Positions 16,295 to 25,440 of a stretch of DNA of 49,573 bases are shown here, in pieces. The stretch is from Actinomycetes bacterium. GTDB lineage: Bacteria; Actinomycetota; Actinomycetes; Actinomycetales; Cellulomonadaceae. The notes below the pieces were generated by a model. The model searched no databases. It was not told the DNA's origin and saw nothing but the letters and a program-made list of their open reading frames with translations. The position numbers were made by a program, and so were the translations under genes. The stretch lies in the NCBI GenBank assembly GCA_021793115.1, contig JAJYTJ010000005.1:1-49573 (forward strand), given 5' to 3'. Numbering within the stretch: position 1 is the stretch's first letter; each line of letters begins with the position of its first letter.

Positions 16295-17947
16295 ATGGGG
16301 CGACGCAGGGCGGTGTCCGACCGCCTCGTGGTCGACCTCGGCACGTTCGGCGACAGCGGGAGCGAGCCCGCGCCCACGGCCGGCGAGGACGCAGCACGGG
16401 GCGGCCGGAAGGGCCTGCGGCTGCCGTCGCGCGCGCGGCTCACCCGCCAGGCGGTCGCGGCCGGCGTGGTCGCCCTGCTCGCGCTCTCGTCGTGGGGCAT
16501 GTCCGCCGACATCCGGGACCGCGAGCGCGCGGACCGGCTGATCTCCGCACCCGGCGGCGTGCTGTCGCTCGCCGCCGCACCCCGGGTCGCGTGGTCAGCC
16601 CGGACGGAGTCGTCCACGACGTCCTTCATGCCGGGTCTCGTCGTGGTGCAGCGCGGCACGACGCTGCACGGCCTGGACGCCGGGACGGGCGTCGAGCGCT
16701 GGCAGGTGCCGGTGGACGCCGGCGCGCGGTGCCGCACGGCGTCGTCCGCACGCGGGGGTCCCGCGGTCGTCGACCCGCTCGTCTGCTGGGACGGCCCCGA
16801 CGCAGATCGCCAGGTGACCGTGGTGCACGCCGACGGCACCTGGACTCAGCGCACCCTGGGCGACGGTGTCGTCTGGGCCGCCGGCACCGCCGACGGCGGC
16901 GTCGCGACGGCCCGCCTGGTGGGGCCGGCACCACCCACCGACCAGGTGCGGGTGACACCCCTCGACGGCGGCGGCGCCTCCGTCGACGGCCGCATCACGC
17001 AGGGCCAGGACGTGGTGGTGCGGCTCGAGGACGCCACCACGGGCACCGAGCGGTGGGAGCACACGCTGCACTTCCACGCGGTGCCCGACGTGTGGTCGTG
17101 CGTCACCGTGAGCGAGGACCGCACCGGCGCGCACCCGACCTACTCGGCATCCGTCCGCCCCCCTGAGGTGGTCGGTGTCGGGACGCTCGTCGAGGTCCGC
17201 GGGTGCGGCGTCCAGGGTGCGTTCACGGCCGACGGCGCCGCCGTCGGTGACCTGTCGTCCTCGTCGTCCGCCCTCGCGGAGCCGTACGTCGACGGCGGCA
17301 TCCTCGAGCACGTGAGCGGCGACCAGGGCGTGACGAGCGCGTGGCAGGGCCCCGAGCGGACCGTCCGGTTCGGCGCGCAGGTGCTCAACCCGGCAGCGAC
17401 CGACGGCACGCCCTCCGACCTCGTGCTCGCCGGCGTCGCACCCGTGACGCTGCGCGCCTACACCCCGGCCGGCACGCAGCGGTGGCGCTCGGCGCACGGC
17501 TACGGGGACCTGCTGGCCCGCGCGAACGGCGTCGCGGTCATGACCCTGCTCGAGGGCGGCGCCGCCGGCGTGGACCTGCGAACGGGCAAGCAGCTGTGGC
17601 TGGACACGGACCTCGTGCCGGGCACCTACGGCCCGGACGCGGTCCCTCGCAGCGGCTTCACCGATGGACGGGTGGCGGCGCTGCTCGTCACCACGGCCCT
17701 CGTCAGGTCGGAGGACGGAACCACGGTGTCCGTCGACGCGGGGGGTGGCACCGCCGAGCTCGTCGGGGTCGACCTGGTCACGGGCGCGATCCGGTGGCGG
17801 ATCCCCCTTCCGGGCTACCTCGACCAGGTCGACGCGGTCCAGGGCCACCTGGTCGTCACCTCCGAGAACGCTGTCCCGACCGGCGCCGCGGCAGGGCTCG
17901 ACGTCCCCGCGACCCCCACCGCGGGCACCGTCGTCGTGCTGCGCTGA
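16295..17947 (+). CDS. membrane-anchored PQQ-like beta-propeller protein
   Basis: A 550-residue protein. About 48 cytoplasmic residues precede one membrane helix (AVAAGVVALLALSSWGM), then a large external domain built from repeated blades with Trp and Gly, for example TTLHGLDAGTGVERWQVPVD, TTGTERWEHTL and LVTGAIRWRIPLPG. This is the PQQ/YVTN-type beta-propeller pattern. No catalytic site or quinone ligand is evident, so a scaffold or binding role is likelier than a dehydrogenase. The ATG at 16295 follows TACGGT by 6 bases. Confidence 0.8.
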   Translation: MGRRRAVSDRLVVDLGTFGDSGSEPAPTAGEDAARGGRKGLRLPSRARLTRQAVAAGVVALLALSSWGMSADIRDRERADRLISAPGGVLSLAAAPRVAWSARTESSTTSFMPGLVVVQRGTTLHGLDAGTGVERWQVPVDAGARCRTASSARGGPAVVDPLVCWDGPDADRQVTVVHADGTWTQRTLGDGVVWAAGTADGGVATARLVGPAPPTDQVRVTPLDGGGASVDGRITQGQDVVVRLEDATTGTERWEHTLHFHAVPDVWSCVTVSEDRTGAHPTYSASVRPPEVVGVGTLVEVRGCGVQGAFTADGAAVGDLSSSSSALAEPYVDGGILEHVSGDQGVTSAWQGPERTVRFGAQVLNPAATDGTPSDLVLAGVAPVTLRAYTPAGTQRWRSAHGYGDLLARANGVAVMTLLEGGAAGVDLRTGKQLWLDTDLVPGTYGPDAVPRSGFTDGRVAALLVTTALVRSEDGTTVSVDAGGGTAELVGVDLVTGAIRWRIPLPGYLDQVDAVQGHLVVTSENAVPTGAAAGLDVPATPTAGTVVVLR

Positions 17948-17976
17948 CGCTCGGGCGTCCGCAGCACGAGGACCCC

Positions 17977-19260
17977 CTACCGCGGCGGCGGCGCCGGGGC
18001 GATGGGCCGCCCCTCCGGGGTGAGACCGGCCGTCACGCGCGTGCGGGCGTTGGCGTGGACCGACCAGCGCGGCACCGTGGCCCGCAGCACGCCGGCGGTC
18101 ACCACGCCGACCCCGCCCATGACGAGCACACCCCCGGCGAGGCTGCCCAGGCCGGCTCCCGCCGCCACGACCAGCGGACCGGTGGCGGCCCCGGTATCGG
18201 AGAGCAGTCGCCACACGCCGAGGAACTGCGCCCGCACCGCCCGCGGCGCCACGTCGGCGCCGAGCGTCATGATCATGCCCGAACCGACGCCGTTGGCCAG
18301 CCCCATGACCATCGCCACGAGCGCCACCGTGAGGACGCCGCGCGCCAGCGGCAGCACCAGCAGCGCGGCCCCGAGCGCGAGCATGGACGGCACCGCCACC
18401 GAGAGCCGCCCGCGCCGGTCCATGAGCTTGCCGGCGGGGTAGAACACCGCCATGTCGAGGGCCCCCGACAGCCCGTAGAGCAGCGACGTCGTCGCGGGGG
18501 CCAGACCCAGGTGCAGGCCCCACAGCGGCAGCACCACCTGGCGCGCACCCCGCGTGGCGCCGACCAGCAGCACCGCGATGCCCAGCGACAGGAAGACGCG
18601 GCGGTGGTCCACCATCACACGCCGCAGCGGCACGTGCGGACCGCCGGCCGCCGCCGGACGGCCCACCTCGACGTCCGGCACCACCGCGACCACCACACCG
18701 GCGACGGCGACCACCGCCAGCGCGAGCCAGAACACCGCGACCGTCCCGGCCAGGCGCACCACGCCCGCGCCGAGGAAGGGCCCGACGAAGACGCCGATGC
18801 GCGCCACACCGCCCAGCAGCGACAGCGCGCGGGCGCGGAACAGCGGCGGCGTGATCTCCGTGACGTACGCCTGCCGCGCCAGCATGTACACCGCGTTCGT
18901 CGCGCCGGTGAGCAGCACCGCGATGCCGAACAGCAGCGGCGAGCCGGCCAGCGCGCAGACGGCCAGCATGGCGGCGGACGCCACCGCGGCGACCAGCAGC
19001 GCGTTGCGGTCGCCGATGCGGGCGGCGAGCGCCCCGGCGGGCACGTCGCCGAGGATCTGGCCCACCGCGAGCAGGGCCGCCAGCACGCCGGCCATCGCGA
19101 GCGTCGTGCCGAGCTGCACCGCCCGGACGGCGACCATCGGCGTGACGGCGCCGATGCCGATCTCGAAGCACAGCGCCGGCAGGTACACGCCGAGGACGGC
19201 CTGGCGGGACAGGAAGCCACGACCGGCGTCGGGCGCACCGGCGGCGCGCGCGGAGCTCAT
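17977..19260 (-). CDS. MFS transporter, about 12 helices
   Basis: A 427-residue major facilitator protein. Alternating hydrophobic stretches give about 12 helices, and the cytoplasmic loop AARIGDRNALL near residue 75 matches the MFS loop motif. A second copy, KLMDRRGRLS, lies after helix 8. The C-terminal tail is Pro-rich. The ATG at 19260 overlaps the Nudix stop as ATGA. Drug or metabolite efflux is a family expectation only; nothing in the neighbours fixes the substrate. Confidence 0.85.
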   Translation of the reverse strand: MSSARAAGAPDAGRGFLSRQAVLGVYLPALCFEIGIGAVTPMVAVRAVQLGTTLAMAGVLAALLAVGQILGDVPAGALAARIGDRNALLVAAVASAAMLAVCALAGSPLLFGIAVLLTGATNAVYMLARQAYVTEITPPLFRARALSLLGGVARIGVFVGPFLGAGVVRLAGTVAVFWLALAVVAVAGVVVAVVPDVEVGRPAAAGGPHVPLRRVMVDHRRVFLSLGIAVLLVGATRGARQVVLPLWGLHLGLAPATTSLLYGLSGALDMAVFYPAGKLMDRRGRLSVAVPSMLALGAALLVLPLARGVLTVALVAMVMGLANGVGSGMIMTLGADVAPRAVRAQFLGVWRLLSDTGAATGPLVVAAGAGLGSLAGGVLVMGGVGVVTAGVLRATVPRWSVHANARTRVTAGLTPEGRPIAPAPPPR

Positions 19261-19724
19261 CGTTCGAAGGCCGCCGCGGGGTCGTCGGACAGGGCGCTGG
19301 CCACCCGGCGCCACATGTGGGGCGGCATCGGCGGCAGCGCGTCCAGCTCGAACCACGCCGCGTCGGTGTTCTCGCCGTCCGCGGGGTGCGGCTCGCCGGA
19401 CACGTAGTCGCAGCGGAACGTCAGGTCGACGTACTGCGAGCGGTCACCGTTGTCGTAGGTGACCGGCTCGGTCACCCCGACCGAGGCCAACCGGCGCGGC
19501 GCCGCGACGACGTCCGCCTCCTCCAGCACCTCGCGGACCGCGGCGGCGGCCGGTTGCTCACCCGGGTCGACGATGCCCGTGACCGGCGTCCAGTCGCCGG
19601 TGTCGGCACGCCGCACCAGGAGCACCTGGCGTTCGCGCAGCACCACGGCGGTCACGCCGACCAGCCACAGCGGGTCGTGGCCGATCTTCGCGCGCAGGGC
19701 AAGGACGAAGTCGGGGGTGGCCAC
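19257..19724 (-). CDS. Nudix hydrolase
   Basis: A 155-residue protein with a complete Nudix box, GIVDPGEQPAAAAVREVLEE (about residues 56-75), which binds metal and cleaves a nucleoside diphosphate linked to another group. The N-terminal KIGHDPLWLVGVTAVV and WTPVTG segments resemble actinobacterial Nudix proteins of the ADP-ribose or nucleotide pyrophosphatase kind. The GTG at 19724 follows TAGCAT by 8 bases. It sits 11 bases after the acylphosphatase and is coupled to the MFS gene. Confidence 0.88.
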   Translation of the reverse strand: MATPDFVLALRAKIGHDPLWLVGVTAVVLRERQVLLVRRADTGDWTPVTGIVDPGEQPAAAAVREVLEEADVVAAPRRLASVGVTEPVTYDNGDRSQYVDLTFRCDYVSGEPHPADGENTDAAWFELDALPPMPPHMWRRVASALSDDPAAAFER

Positions 19725-19735
19725 GGGAGGCGATG

Positions 19736-20005
19736 CTACGGCTCCACCTCGAAGCCGGACCAACCGGCCGGGTCCGCGTCGGCGACGACGACGCGTGCCA
19801 CCCGGGCCCACCGTGGACCCTCGTGCAACGCGCTGACCAGCGCATCGACGGCAGGTGCCGCGCCCTCGGCGTGCACCTCGACGGTGCCGTCGTCGCGGTT
19901 CGCCACCCAGCCGCGCACGTCGAGCCGGGCGGCCTCGCGTGCGGTCCACCAGCGGTACCCGACACCCTGCACGTCCCCGTGCACCACCGCCCGACGAGCG
20001 ATCAC
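19736..20005 (-). CDS. acyP: acylphosphatase
   Basis: An 89-residue enzyme that hydrolyses acyl phosphates. The phosphate-binding loop GDVQGVGYRWW with the catalytic Arg is at residues 10-20, and the catalytic Asn follows in GWVANRDDGTVEV. The C-terminal SGFEVEP is typical. Length is that of the family. The GTG at 20005 is 18 bases after the GGDEF-like gene ends, so it is in the same minus-strand cluster. Confidence 0.92.
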   Translation of the reverse strand: MIARRAVVHGDVQGVGYRWWTAREAARLDVRGWVANRDDGTVEVHAEGAAPAVDALVSALHEGPRWARVARVVVADADPAGWSGFEVEP

Positions 20006-20023
20006 GCCCCCATGGTGCGGCCC

Positions 20024-21010
20024 TCAGGCGGGTCGGGTCGAGGCGGCCGCCTCGGCGCGCCGGGCGGCGACCTTCGCCTGCCGCAACCGGTTCTCGGCCT
20101 CGCGCACGAGCTCGTCGGGAGCCGCCGGCCCGGCGACCGACCACACGACCGCCGAGTGCAGCCACGGCCACGCCGACGGCGGGATGCCGCCGGACGGGGT
20201 GAGCAGCGCCGTCACCGTCTGGTGCCGCAACGTCTCGGCCTGCGCGGCGGCCCGCAGGTCGTCCGCGGGCGGCAGCGTGGCCAGCACGGCGAACCGGTCG
20301 CCGTCCACGCGGCCGGCCTCGCACCCCGGTGGCAGCGCGGCGCCGAGCCGCCGCGCCAGCTCGACGAGCAGGGCGTCACCGTTGGCCTGACCGTGCCGGC
20401 CGTTCGTCACGGCCATCGCCCGCACGTCGAGCAGCACGAGCACCACGCGGGCACGCGTGCGCACGGCCATCTCGCAGCGCCGGCTGAGCGCGTGCCACGT
20501 GCTGAGCCGGCCCGGCAGCCGCGTCAGCGGGTCGTGCGTGGAACGCTGCGCCAGGGCGCCGACGAGGGCGAGGACGAGGTCGGCCGCGCTCGCCGAGCCC
20601 CAGCCGTCGCCCCGCACCAGCACGTCGTCGTAGCGGCGCTCGCCACGCCGTTCCATCGCCCGGGTGGCCACCTCCGCGACGGCGGCCTCGGGGTGCACCA
20701 CGAGGGGCGACCAGTCGGTGACGTCACCGGTGGGCCGCCGCAGCAGCACCGCCCGGCCGTAGCCGAGCCGCCCGGTCATCGCCGCGGTGAACCGGGCGCG
20801 CGTGACGAGCCCGGCGCGGCCGCCGCCGTCGTCGTCCAGGACCGCCACGCACGTCAGGTCGTCGTCGCGGAAGACCACCTCGAGGTCGGCCACCGGCAGC
20901 CCGGAACCGACGACGAGGGCAGGGCGGGCCAGGTCGCGGGCGACGCCCGCCAGCTGGCCCCGGCCGGGCGCCGCCACCTGCTGCGCCACCTCGGTGAGCT
21001 CGTCGTGCAT
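20024..21010 (-). CDS. CBS-like/degenerate GGDEF protein
   Basis: A 328-residue protein. The first half resembles a pair of CBS modules (LTCVAVLDDDGGGRAGLVTRARF and PLVVHPEAAVAEVATRAMERR, in part). The second half is a GGDEF domain starting DPLTRLPGR and containing VLLDVRAMAVTNGRHGQANGDALL, but the signature loop reads DGDRF in place of GGDEF. Loss of the second Gly and Glu argues against cyclic-di-GMP synthesis; it could bind nucleotide as a sensor. The ATG at 21010 starts just before the conserved part. Confidence 0.75.
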   Translation of the reverse strand: MHDELTEVAQQVAAPGRGQLAGVARDLARPALVVGSGLPVADLEVVFRDDDLTCVAVLDDDGGGRAGLVTRARFTAAMTGRLGYGRAVLLRRPTGDVTDWSPLVVHPEAAVAEVATRAMERRGERRYDDVLVRGDGWGSASAADLVLALVGALAQRSTHDPLTRLPGRLSTWHALSRRCEMAVRTRARVVLVLLDVRAMAVTNGRHGQANGDALLVELARRLGAALPPGCEAGRVDGDRFAVLATLPPADDLRAAAQAETLRHQTVTALLTPSGGIPPSAWPWLHSAVVWSVAGPAAPDELVREAENRLRQAKVAARRAEAAASTRPA

Positions 21011-21064
21011 GCCCGCAGTCTCGGCACGGCGCGGGCAGCGATTCCGGACCAAGCGGACACGGCA

Positions 21065-21080
21065 CCGGAGAGTTCTCCGG
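21065..21080. promoter_or_regulatory. palindrome in the divergent GGDEF/NYN promoter region
   Basis: CCGGAGA and TCTCCGG flank GT in the 147-bp gap between two divergent genes, 55 bases before the GGDEF-like start. It is a possible operator. Confidence 0.35.
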
Positions 21081-21157
21081 ACGTTCACGGCGAGGTCACC
21101 CGCCGCGCCTTCGCCCGAAACTCCCGCCACCCGGCCGTCACCCGGCAAGATGACGGT

Positions 21158-22471
21158 GTGACCGGCACCGATCTCTCCCCCACCGACACCCGGCGGCTGC
21201 GCTGCGCCCTGTTCGTCGACTTCGACAACGTCCTCATCGGGCTGCAGCAGCTCGACGCCCGGCTCGCCGAGCGGTTCGCGACCGATCCGGGGCACTGGCT
21301 CGGCGAGCTCGCCACCGGTGCCGACGACGACGGCGCCTTCACGCGCCGCTTCCTGGTCCTCAACTGCTACCTCAACCCGGCGAGGTTCTCCGACTTCCGG
21401 CCGCACTTCACCCGCGCCGGCTTCCAGGTGGTCGACTGCCCGTCGCTGACGCAGCAGGGCAAGTCCAGCGCCGACATCAACCTGGTCCTCGACGCGGTCG
21501 ACGCCCTCGCCGCGCCGACCAGGTACGACGAGTTCGTCATCCTCTCGGCCGACGCGGACTTCACGCCGCTCATCCAGCGCTGCCGGGCGAACGACCGGCG
21601 CGTCACCGTCGTCACGGCCAGCCCGGCGGCGAGCGCCTACCGCGCGGTGGCCGACACGGTGCTGGACGCCACCGCGTTCGTCGAGCTCGTCACGCAGACC
21701 GGCGCCCTGGCGGGCGACGAGGCGGCCTCCGCCACCGACGCCGGCGGCGAGGACGGGTCGGCCCCGCCGGCAGCGCCCGCGGCGCGCGCCACGACCCCGG
21801 CCAAGCGCAGCGCGGCCGAGGCGCCGCCGGACGGCTCGCAGAAGGGCCGCCGCGCGGTGCTGCGCCTGGTGCAGGGCGCCGACCGGCCGATCCTGCTGTC
21901 CACGGCGGCGCAGGCGGCGCAGAAGGCCGACCCGGACCTGCCCGGCTCGAAGTGGGCCGCGGCCGGCAGCTTCAGCGCGTGGCTCGCCCGCGAGCTGCCG
22001 GACCTGCGCACGACGAAGGAGCCGGCCGGTGCCTACGTCTGGGACCCGACCCGTTTCGACGAGGCCGACCTGCCGGGCGCCGTCAGCCCCAAGGACGTCA
22101 CCGAGATCCAGCGGCGCGTCCTGGAGGTCACCGACGTGCCCGGACTGACGCAGCCGTACTACGGGATGCTGCTGACGCAGCTCGCCGCGGACGTGCACGC
22201 GCACCCGTTCGACACCACCACCACGGCGCGTCGCGTCTACGAGGCCTGCCAGAAGGCGGGCGCGAAGGTGGGTCAGGCCACGGTGCGCCAGGTGATCTCC
22301 GGCATCCTCTACACGGGCGTGAAGCTGACCGGCGCCAAGCCGGACGCCCGGCAGCTGGCCAAGGCCTGGGCGGACAACGTCGTCGGCCTGTGCCGCGGCA
22401 CGCGCATGCAGCTGTCCAAGACCGACGAGCGGGCGATCCGGGCCTGGGTGGGCGGTGGCCTCATCGACTGA
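21158..22471 (+). CDS. NYN-domain ribonuclease-like protein with LOTUS/OST-HTH-like tail
   Basis: A 437-residue protein. The N-terminal NYN (PIN-like) domain shows the acidic metal site: FVDFDNV near residue 17, SSADINLVLDAVD near 105 and LSADADFTPL near 130. A low-complexity Ala/Thr/Pro linker follows (about 190-225). The next segment RRAVLRLVQGADRP through SFSAWLAREL resembles an OST-HTH/LOTUS RNA-binding module, and the end is helical. RNA cleavage guided by the second domain is a family-based inference. The GTG at 21158 is probably leaderless. Confidence 0.8.
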   Translation: MTGTDLSPTDTRRLRCALFVDFDNVLIGLQQLDARLAERFATDPGHWLGELATGADDDGAFTRRFLVLNCYLNPARFSDFRPHFTRAGFQVVDCPSLTQQGKSSADINLVLDAVDALAAPTRYDEFVILSADADFTPLIQRCRANDRRVTVVTASPAASAYRAVADTVLDATAFVELVTQTGALAGDEAASATDAGGEDGSAPPAAPAARATTPAKRSAAEAPPDGSQKGRRAVLRLVQGADRPILLSTAAQAAQKADPDLPGSKWAAAGSFSAWLARELPDLRTTKEPAGAYVWDPTRFDEADLPGAVSPKDVTEIQRRVLEVTDVPGLTQPYYGMLLTQLAADVHAHPFDTTTTARRVYEACQKAGAKVGQATVRQVISGILYTGVKLTGAKPDARQLAKAWADNVVGLCRGTRMQLSKTDERAIRAWVGGGLID

Positions 22472-22473
22472 CG

Positions 22474-23163
22474 TCAGGCCCGGGCGAGGAAGTCCTCCAC
22501 CAGCCGCGCCAGCGACCGGGGACGCGCCAGCGGCAGCATGTGCCCGGCGCGCGGCACCGTGCGCAGCCGCGCGTCCGGCAGGCTGCCGGCGATGAGCCGG
22601 GTGTGCTCGGGCCGCACCACGTCGTAGCGGCCGGCGACGACGAGCGTCGGCACCTCGACGGCGGCGAGGTCCGCCGGGTCGATGCGGGGGTCCTGCGTCA
22701 TGAGCGACAGCCGCTCGGCGAGGGCCCGCGCCCGCGGGTGGTCGACGAGCCCGGCCGCCCGGTGGGCCAGCCGCATCGGCACGATGCTGCTCGCCCGCAG
22801 CCCGGCGGGAAACAGGTTCGCGCCGACGACGACCAGCCGGCCGATGCGCCCGGGGTGACGCAACGCGAGCGCGAGCGCGATGTTCCCGCCGTCGGAGAAG
22901 CCGAGCAGGTCGACGCCCTGCAGTCCGAGGGCGTCGAGCGCGTCGTCGACGTCGTCGGCCATCTGCGCGATGGTCAGCGGCCCGTCGCCGCGCGGCGAGC
23001 CGCCGCCGCCGCGCGAGTCGAGGCCGACGAGCCGGTGCCGCGCCGACAGCAGCGGCACCATCCGGTCGAAGACGCGATGGGTCTCACCGTTGCCGTGCAG
23101 CAGCACGAGAGGCGGCCCGCTCCCGGTCTGCGCCGCCCACAGCGGCCCGGCCATCGCACCCAT
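22474..23163 (-). CDS. alpha/beta hydrolase
   Basis: A 229-residue single-domain hydrolase. The oxyanion motif LLHGNGE is near residue 19, the nucleophile elbow GFSDGGN is near 87, the acid is in VVAGRYD near 180 and the His in RAGHM near 207. All three catalytic residues are present. The ATG at 23163 follows TACAGT by 8 bases. It ends 2 bases from the end of the convergent NYN gene. Substrate unknown; an ester or lactone is likely. Confidence 0.85.
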   Translation of the reverse strand: MGAMAGPLWAAQTGSGPPLVLLHGNGETHRVFDRMVPLLSARHRLVGLDSRGGGGSPRGDGPLTIAQMADDVDDALDALGLQGVDLLGFSDGGNIALALALRHPGRIGRLVVVGANLFPAGLRASSIVPMRLAHRAAGLVDHPRARALAERLSLMTQDPRIDPADLAAVEVPTLVVAGRYDVVRPEHTRLIAGSLPDARLRTVPRAGHMLPLARPRSLARLVEDFLARA

Positions 23164-23227
23164 GGGCGGGAACTGTAGGCGTGCTGCCTGGGAGTGCCCG
23201 GCGGAGCCAGGCACCGGCACGCGCCCG

Positions 23228-24364
23228 TCAGGCGTCGCGCCGCAGCTCCACGAGCACCTCGTGGTGCGCGGTCTGCGGGAACATGTCGAGCAGCCGGCCC
23301 CGCACGGGCCGCAGCGAGGGCATCGCCGCCAGGTCGCCGGCCAGGGAGTCCACGTGGCACGACGAGTAGAGGACGCGCCGCACCCCGGACTGCTCGAGCC
23401 ACCCCGCGAGCGCCGCCCCGACGCCCCGCCGCGGCGGGTTGACGACCACGACGTCGGGATGGTCCGCGGCCGACGAGCCGAGCGCGAACGCGGTCGCGTC
23501 ACCGGCCCGGAACTCGGCCGCCAGGCCCGCGAACGCCGCCGACGAGCGGGCGCCCGCCACGGCCGCCGCACTGGTCTCCACGCCGAGCACGCGGGCACCC
23601 GGCGCGGCCGCCGCGGCGTGCAGCGCGAAGCCGCCCACGCCGCAGTACAGGTCCCACAGCGACGCGGGCGCCTCGTCGGACAACCAGGCCGCCGCCTGCC
23701 GGTACAGCGTGGTGGCGACCGCCGAGTTCGTCTGGAAGAAGCCCTGCGGGCGCAGCCACAGGTCGATGCCGCCCAGCCGCATCCGCAGCGCCGAGGCCTC
23801 GGTGAGCAGGATCTCCCGTTCCCCCTCGAGCAGCGCCGCGTGGGCGGGCAGCAGGTTGACCGAGGCCACCGCCAGCTGCGGCAGCGCCGCCTGCAGCCAC
23901 GGCAGGTGCTTGCGGATGCGCGCGAGGGCCTCCGTGGACCGCAGCACGAACCGCACCATGAGCTCGCCGTCCGGCGACACCGTGGCCAGCACGTGCTTGA
24001 GCTCCCCGGTGCGCTCCGGCACCGCGTACGGCACCAGGCCGGCGCGCGTGACGAACGCCGCCAGCGCGGGGAACGCGGCCGTGAGTCGCTCGTCGTAGAG
24101 CCGGCAGTCCTGCAGGTCGACGCCGCGGTGGTCGGCGTCGAGGATGCCCAGCGTCGGCGCGTCGAGGCTGCCGCCGACGACGAGCTTCGCCTTGTTCCGG
24201 TAGCCGGCCGGCGCGCTGGCCACCGGCGGCTCCCAGGCGATGTCGCCGAACGGCGTCAGCAGCCGGCGCGCGTGAGCGGCCTTGTCCGCGAGCTGCACCT
24301 CGTACGGCACGGCGAGCAGCGTGCACGAGCGGCATCGACCGTCGTCGTACGCGGGGCAGAACAC
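23228..24364 (-). CDS. rlmC: 23S rRNA (uracil-C5)-methyltransferase, RlmC/RumB type
   Basis: A 378-residue SAM-dependent enzyme that methylates a uracil in 23S rRNA. It starts FCPAYDDGRCRSCTLL, the iron-sulfur Cys cluster specific to the RlmC group, and lacks the TRAM domain of RlmD. The methyltransferase part has QGFFQTNSAV near 207, LYCGVGGFALHAA near 240, NPPRRGVG near 310 and the catalytic Cys in YSSCHVDSLAGDL near 335. The GTG at 24364 follows TAGGCT by 6 bases. Confidence 0.92.
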   Translation of the reverse strand: MFCPAYDDGRCRSCTLLAVPYEVQLADKAAHARRLLTPFGDIAWEPPVASAPAGYRNKAKLVVGGSLDAPTLGILDADHRGVDLQDCRLYDERLTAAFPALAAFVTRAGLVPYAVPERTGELKHVLATVSPDGELMVRFVLRSTEALARIRKHLPWLQAALPQLAVASVNLLPAHAALLEGEREILLTEASALRMRLGGIDLWLRPQGFFQTNSAVATTLYRQAAAWLSDEAPASLWDLYCGVGGFALHAAAAAPGARVLGVETSAAAVAGARSSAAFAGLAAEFRAGDATAFALGSSAADHPDVVVVNPPRRGVGAALAGWLEQSGVRRVLYSSCHVDSLAGDLAAMPSLRPVRGRLLDMFPQTAHHEVLVELRRDA

Positions 24365-24370
24365 CAGACG

Positions 24371-24376
24371 AGCCTA
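24371..24376 (-). promoter_or_regulatory. -10 box of leaderless rlmC
   Basis: Minus-strand TAGGCT is 6 bases before the GTG at 24364. Confidence 0.5.
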
Positions 24377-24461
24377 CGGAACGCGGCCAAGGGACGGACG
24401 GCGGGCGGCCGCACCGGGCGGTTCGTCGCAGGATGGGTGGACGACGACGAAGGAGGCTGCG

Positions 24462-25397
24462 ATGCCACGGATCGGCGACTCCGACCTGGACGTGCTGCCG
24501 CTGGCGGTGGGCGGGAACGTGTTCGGGTGGACCGCGGACGAGCCGACGAGCTTCGCGCTCCTCGACGCGTTCACGCAGACCCCCGGCATCTCGATCGACA
24601 CCGCCGACGGCTACTCGCACTGGGTGCCGGGGCACACGGGCGGCGAGAGCGAGACGATCCTCGGCCGCTGGTTCGCCGCTCGGCCGGGCGCGCGCGAGCG
24701 CGTGGTGGTGGCGACCAAGGTGTCGAGCCACCCGCAGTTCCGGGGCCTGGCGGCCGCGAACGTCGCCGCCGCCGCGCGGGCGTCGCTGCGGCGGCTGCAG
24801 ACGGACCGGATCGACCTGTACTGGGCGCACCACGACGACGCGTCCGTGCCGCTGGCCGAGACGGCCGCCGCGTTCTCCGCCCTGGTCGACGAGGGCCTGG
24901 TGCGCTGGATCGGGCTGTCGAACTACTCCCCGGAGCGGATCGACGAGTGGTTCGCGATCGCCCACCACGACGGCCTGCACCTGCCGGTCGCCTACCAGCC
25001 GCAGTACAACCTGCTCGAGCGCGAGTTCGAGGGCGCCCGCCGGGACCGGGCCGAGCGGTACCACCTCGGCGTGCTGCCCTACTACGCGCTCGCCAGCGGC
25101 TTCCTGTCGGGCAAGTACCGTGCGGACGTCCCCGCGCCGGCGACGCCGCGCGCCGACCGGGCCGCGCAGTACCTCGACGAGCGCGGCCGCCGGGTGCTGG
25201 CCGTGCTCGACGAGGTCGCGGCCGCACACGACGCCGCGGTGGCGTCCGTCGCGCTGGCGTGGCTGCGGCGGCAGCCGACGGTCGTGGCACCCATCGCGTC
25301 CGCGAGCCGCGTCGAGCAGGTCCCGGCACTGCTGGCGTCGACGACGCTGGAGCTCACCGCCGCCGAGCTCGACGCGCTGACGGCCGCCGGCGCCTGA
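24462..25397 (+). CDS. aldo/keto reductase
   Basis: A 311-residue NADPH-dependent oxidoreductase with a TIM-barrel fold. The catalytic Asp and Tyr are in IDTADGYSHW near residue 47, Lys in VVATKVSSHP near 84 and His in LYWAHHDD near 120, with GLSNYS near 152 for cofactor binding. AGGAGG lies 5 bases before the ATG. Substrate unknown. It is 43 bases upstream of secA2, but that gene has its own -10 box. Confidence 0.9.
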   Translation: MPRIGDSDLDVLPLAVGGNVFGWTADEPTSFALLDAFTQTPGISIDTADGYSHWVPGHTGGESETILGRWFAARPGARERVVVATKVSSHPQFRGLAAANVAAAARASLRRLQTDRIDLYWAHHDDASVPLAETAAAFSALVDEGLVRWIGLSNYSPERIDEWFAIAHHDGLHLPVAYQPQYNLLEREFEGARRDRAERYHLGVLPYYALASGFLSGKYRADVPAPATPRADRAAQYLDERGRRVLAVLDEVAAAHDAAVASVALAWLRRQPTVVAPIASASRVEQVPALLASTTLELTAAELDALTAAGA

Positions 25398-25427
25398 GCC
25401 GCCGGCCGGCGCCGCGGGCACGTGCCG

Positions 25428-25433
25428 TAGCGT
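25428..25433 (+). promoter_or_regulatory. -10 box of leaderless secA2
   Basis: TAGCGT is followed by 7 bases and the GTG at 25441. Confidence 0.55.
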
Positions 25434-25440
25434 CGGGCCG

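Noticed and set aside
16295..17947. PQQ-dependent dehydrogenase
   Set aside because: The blades match the propeller fold, but no quinone, calcium or catalytic residues can be placed.
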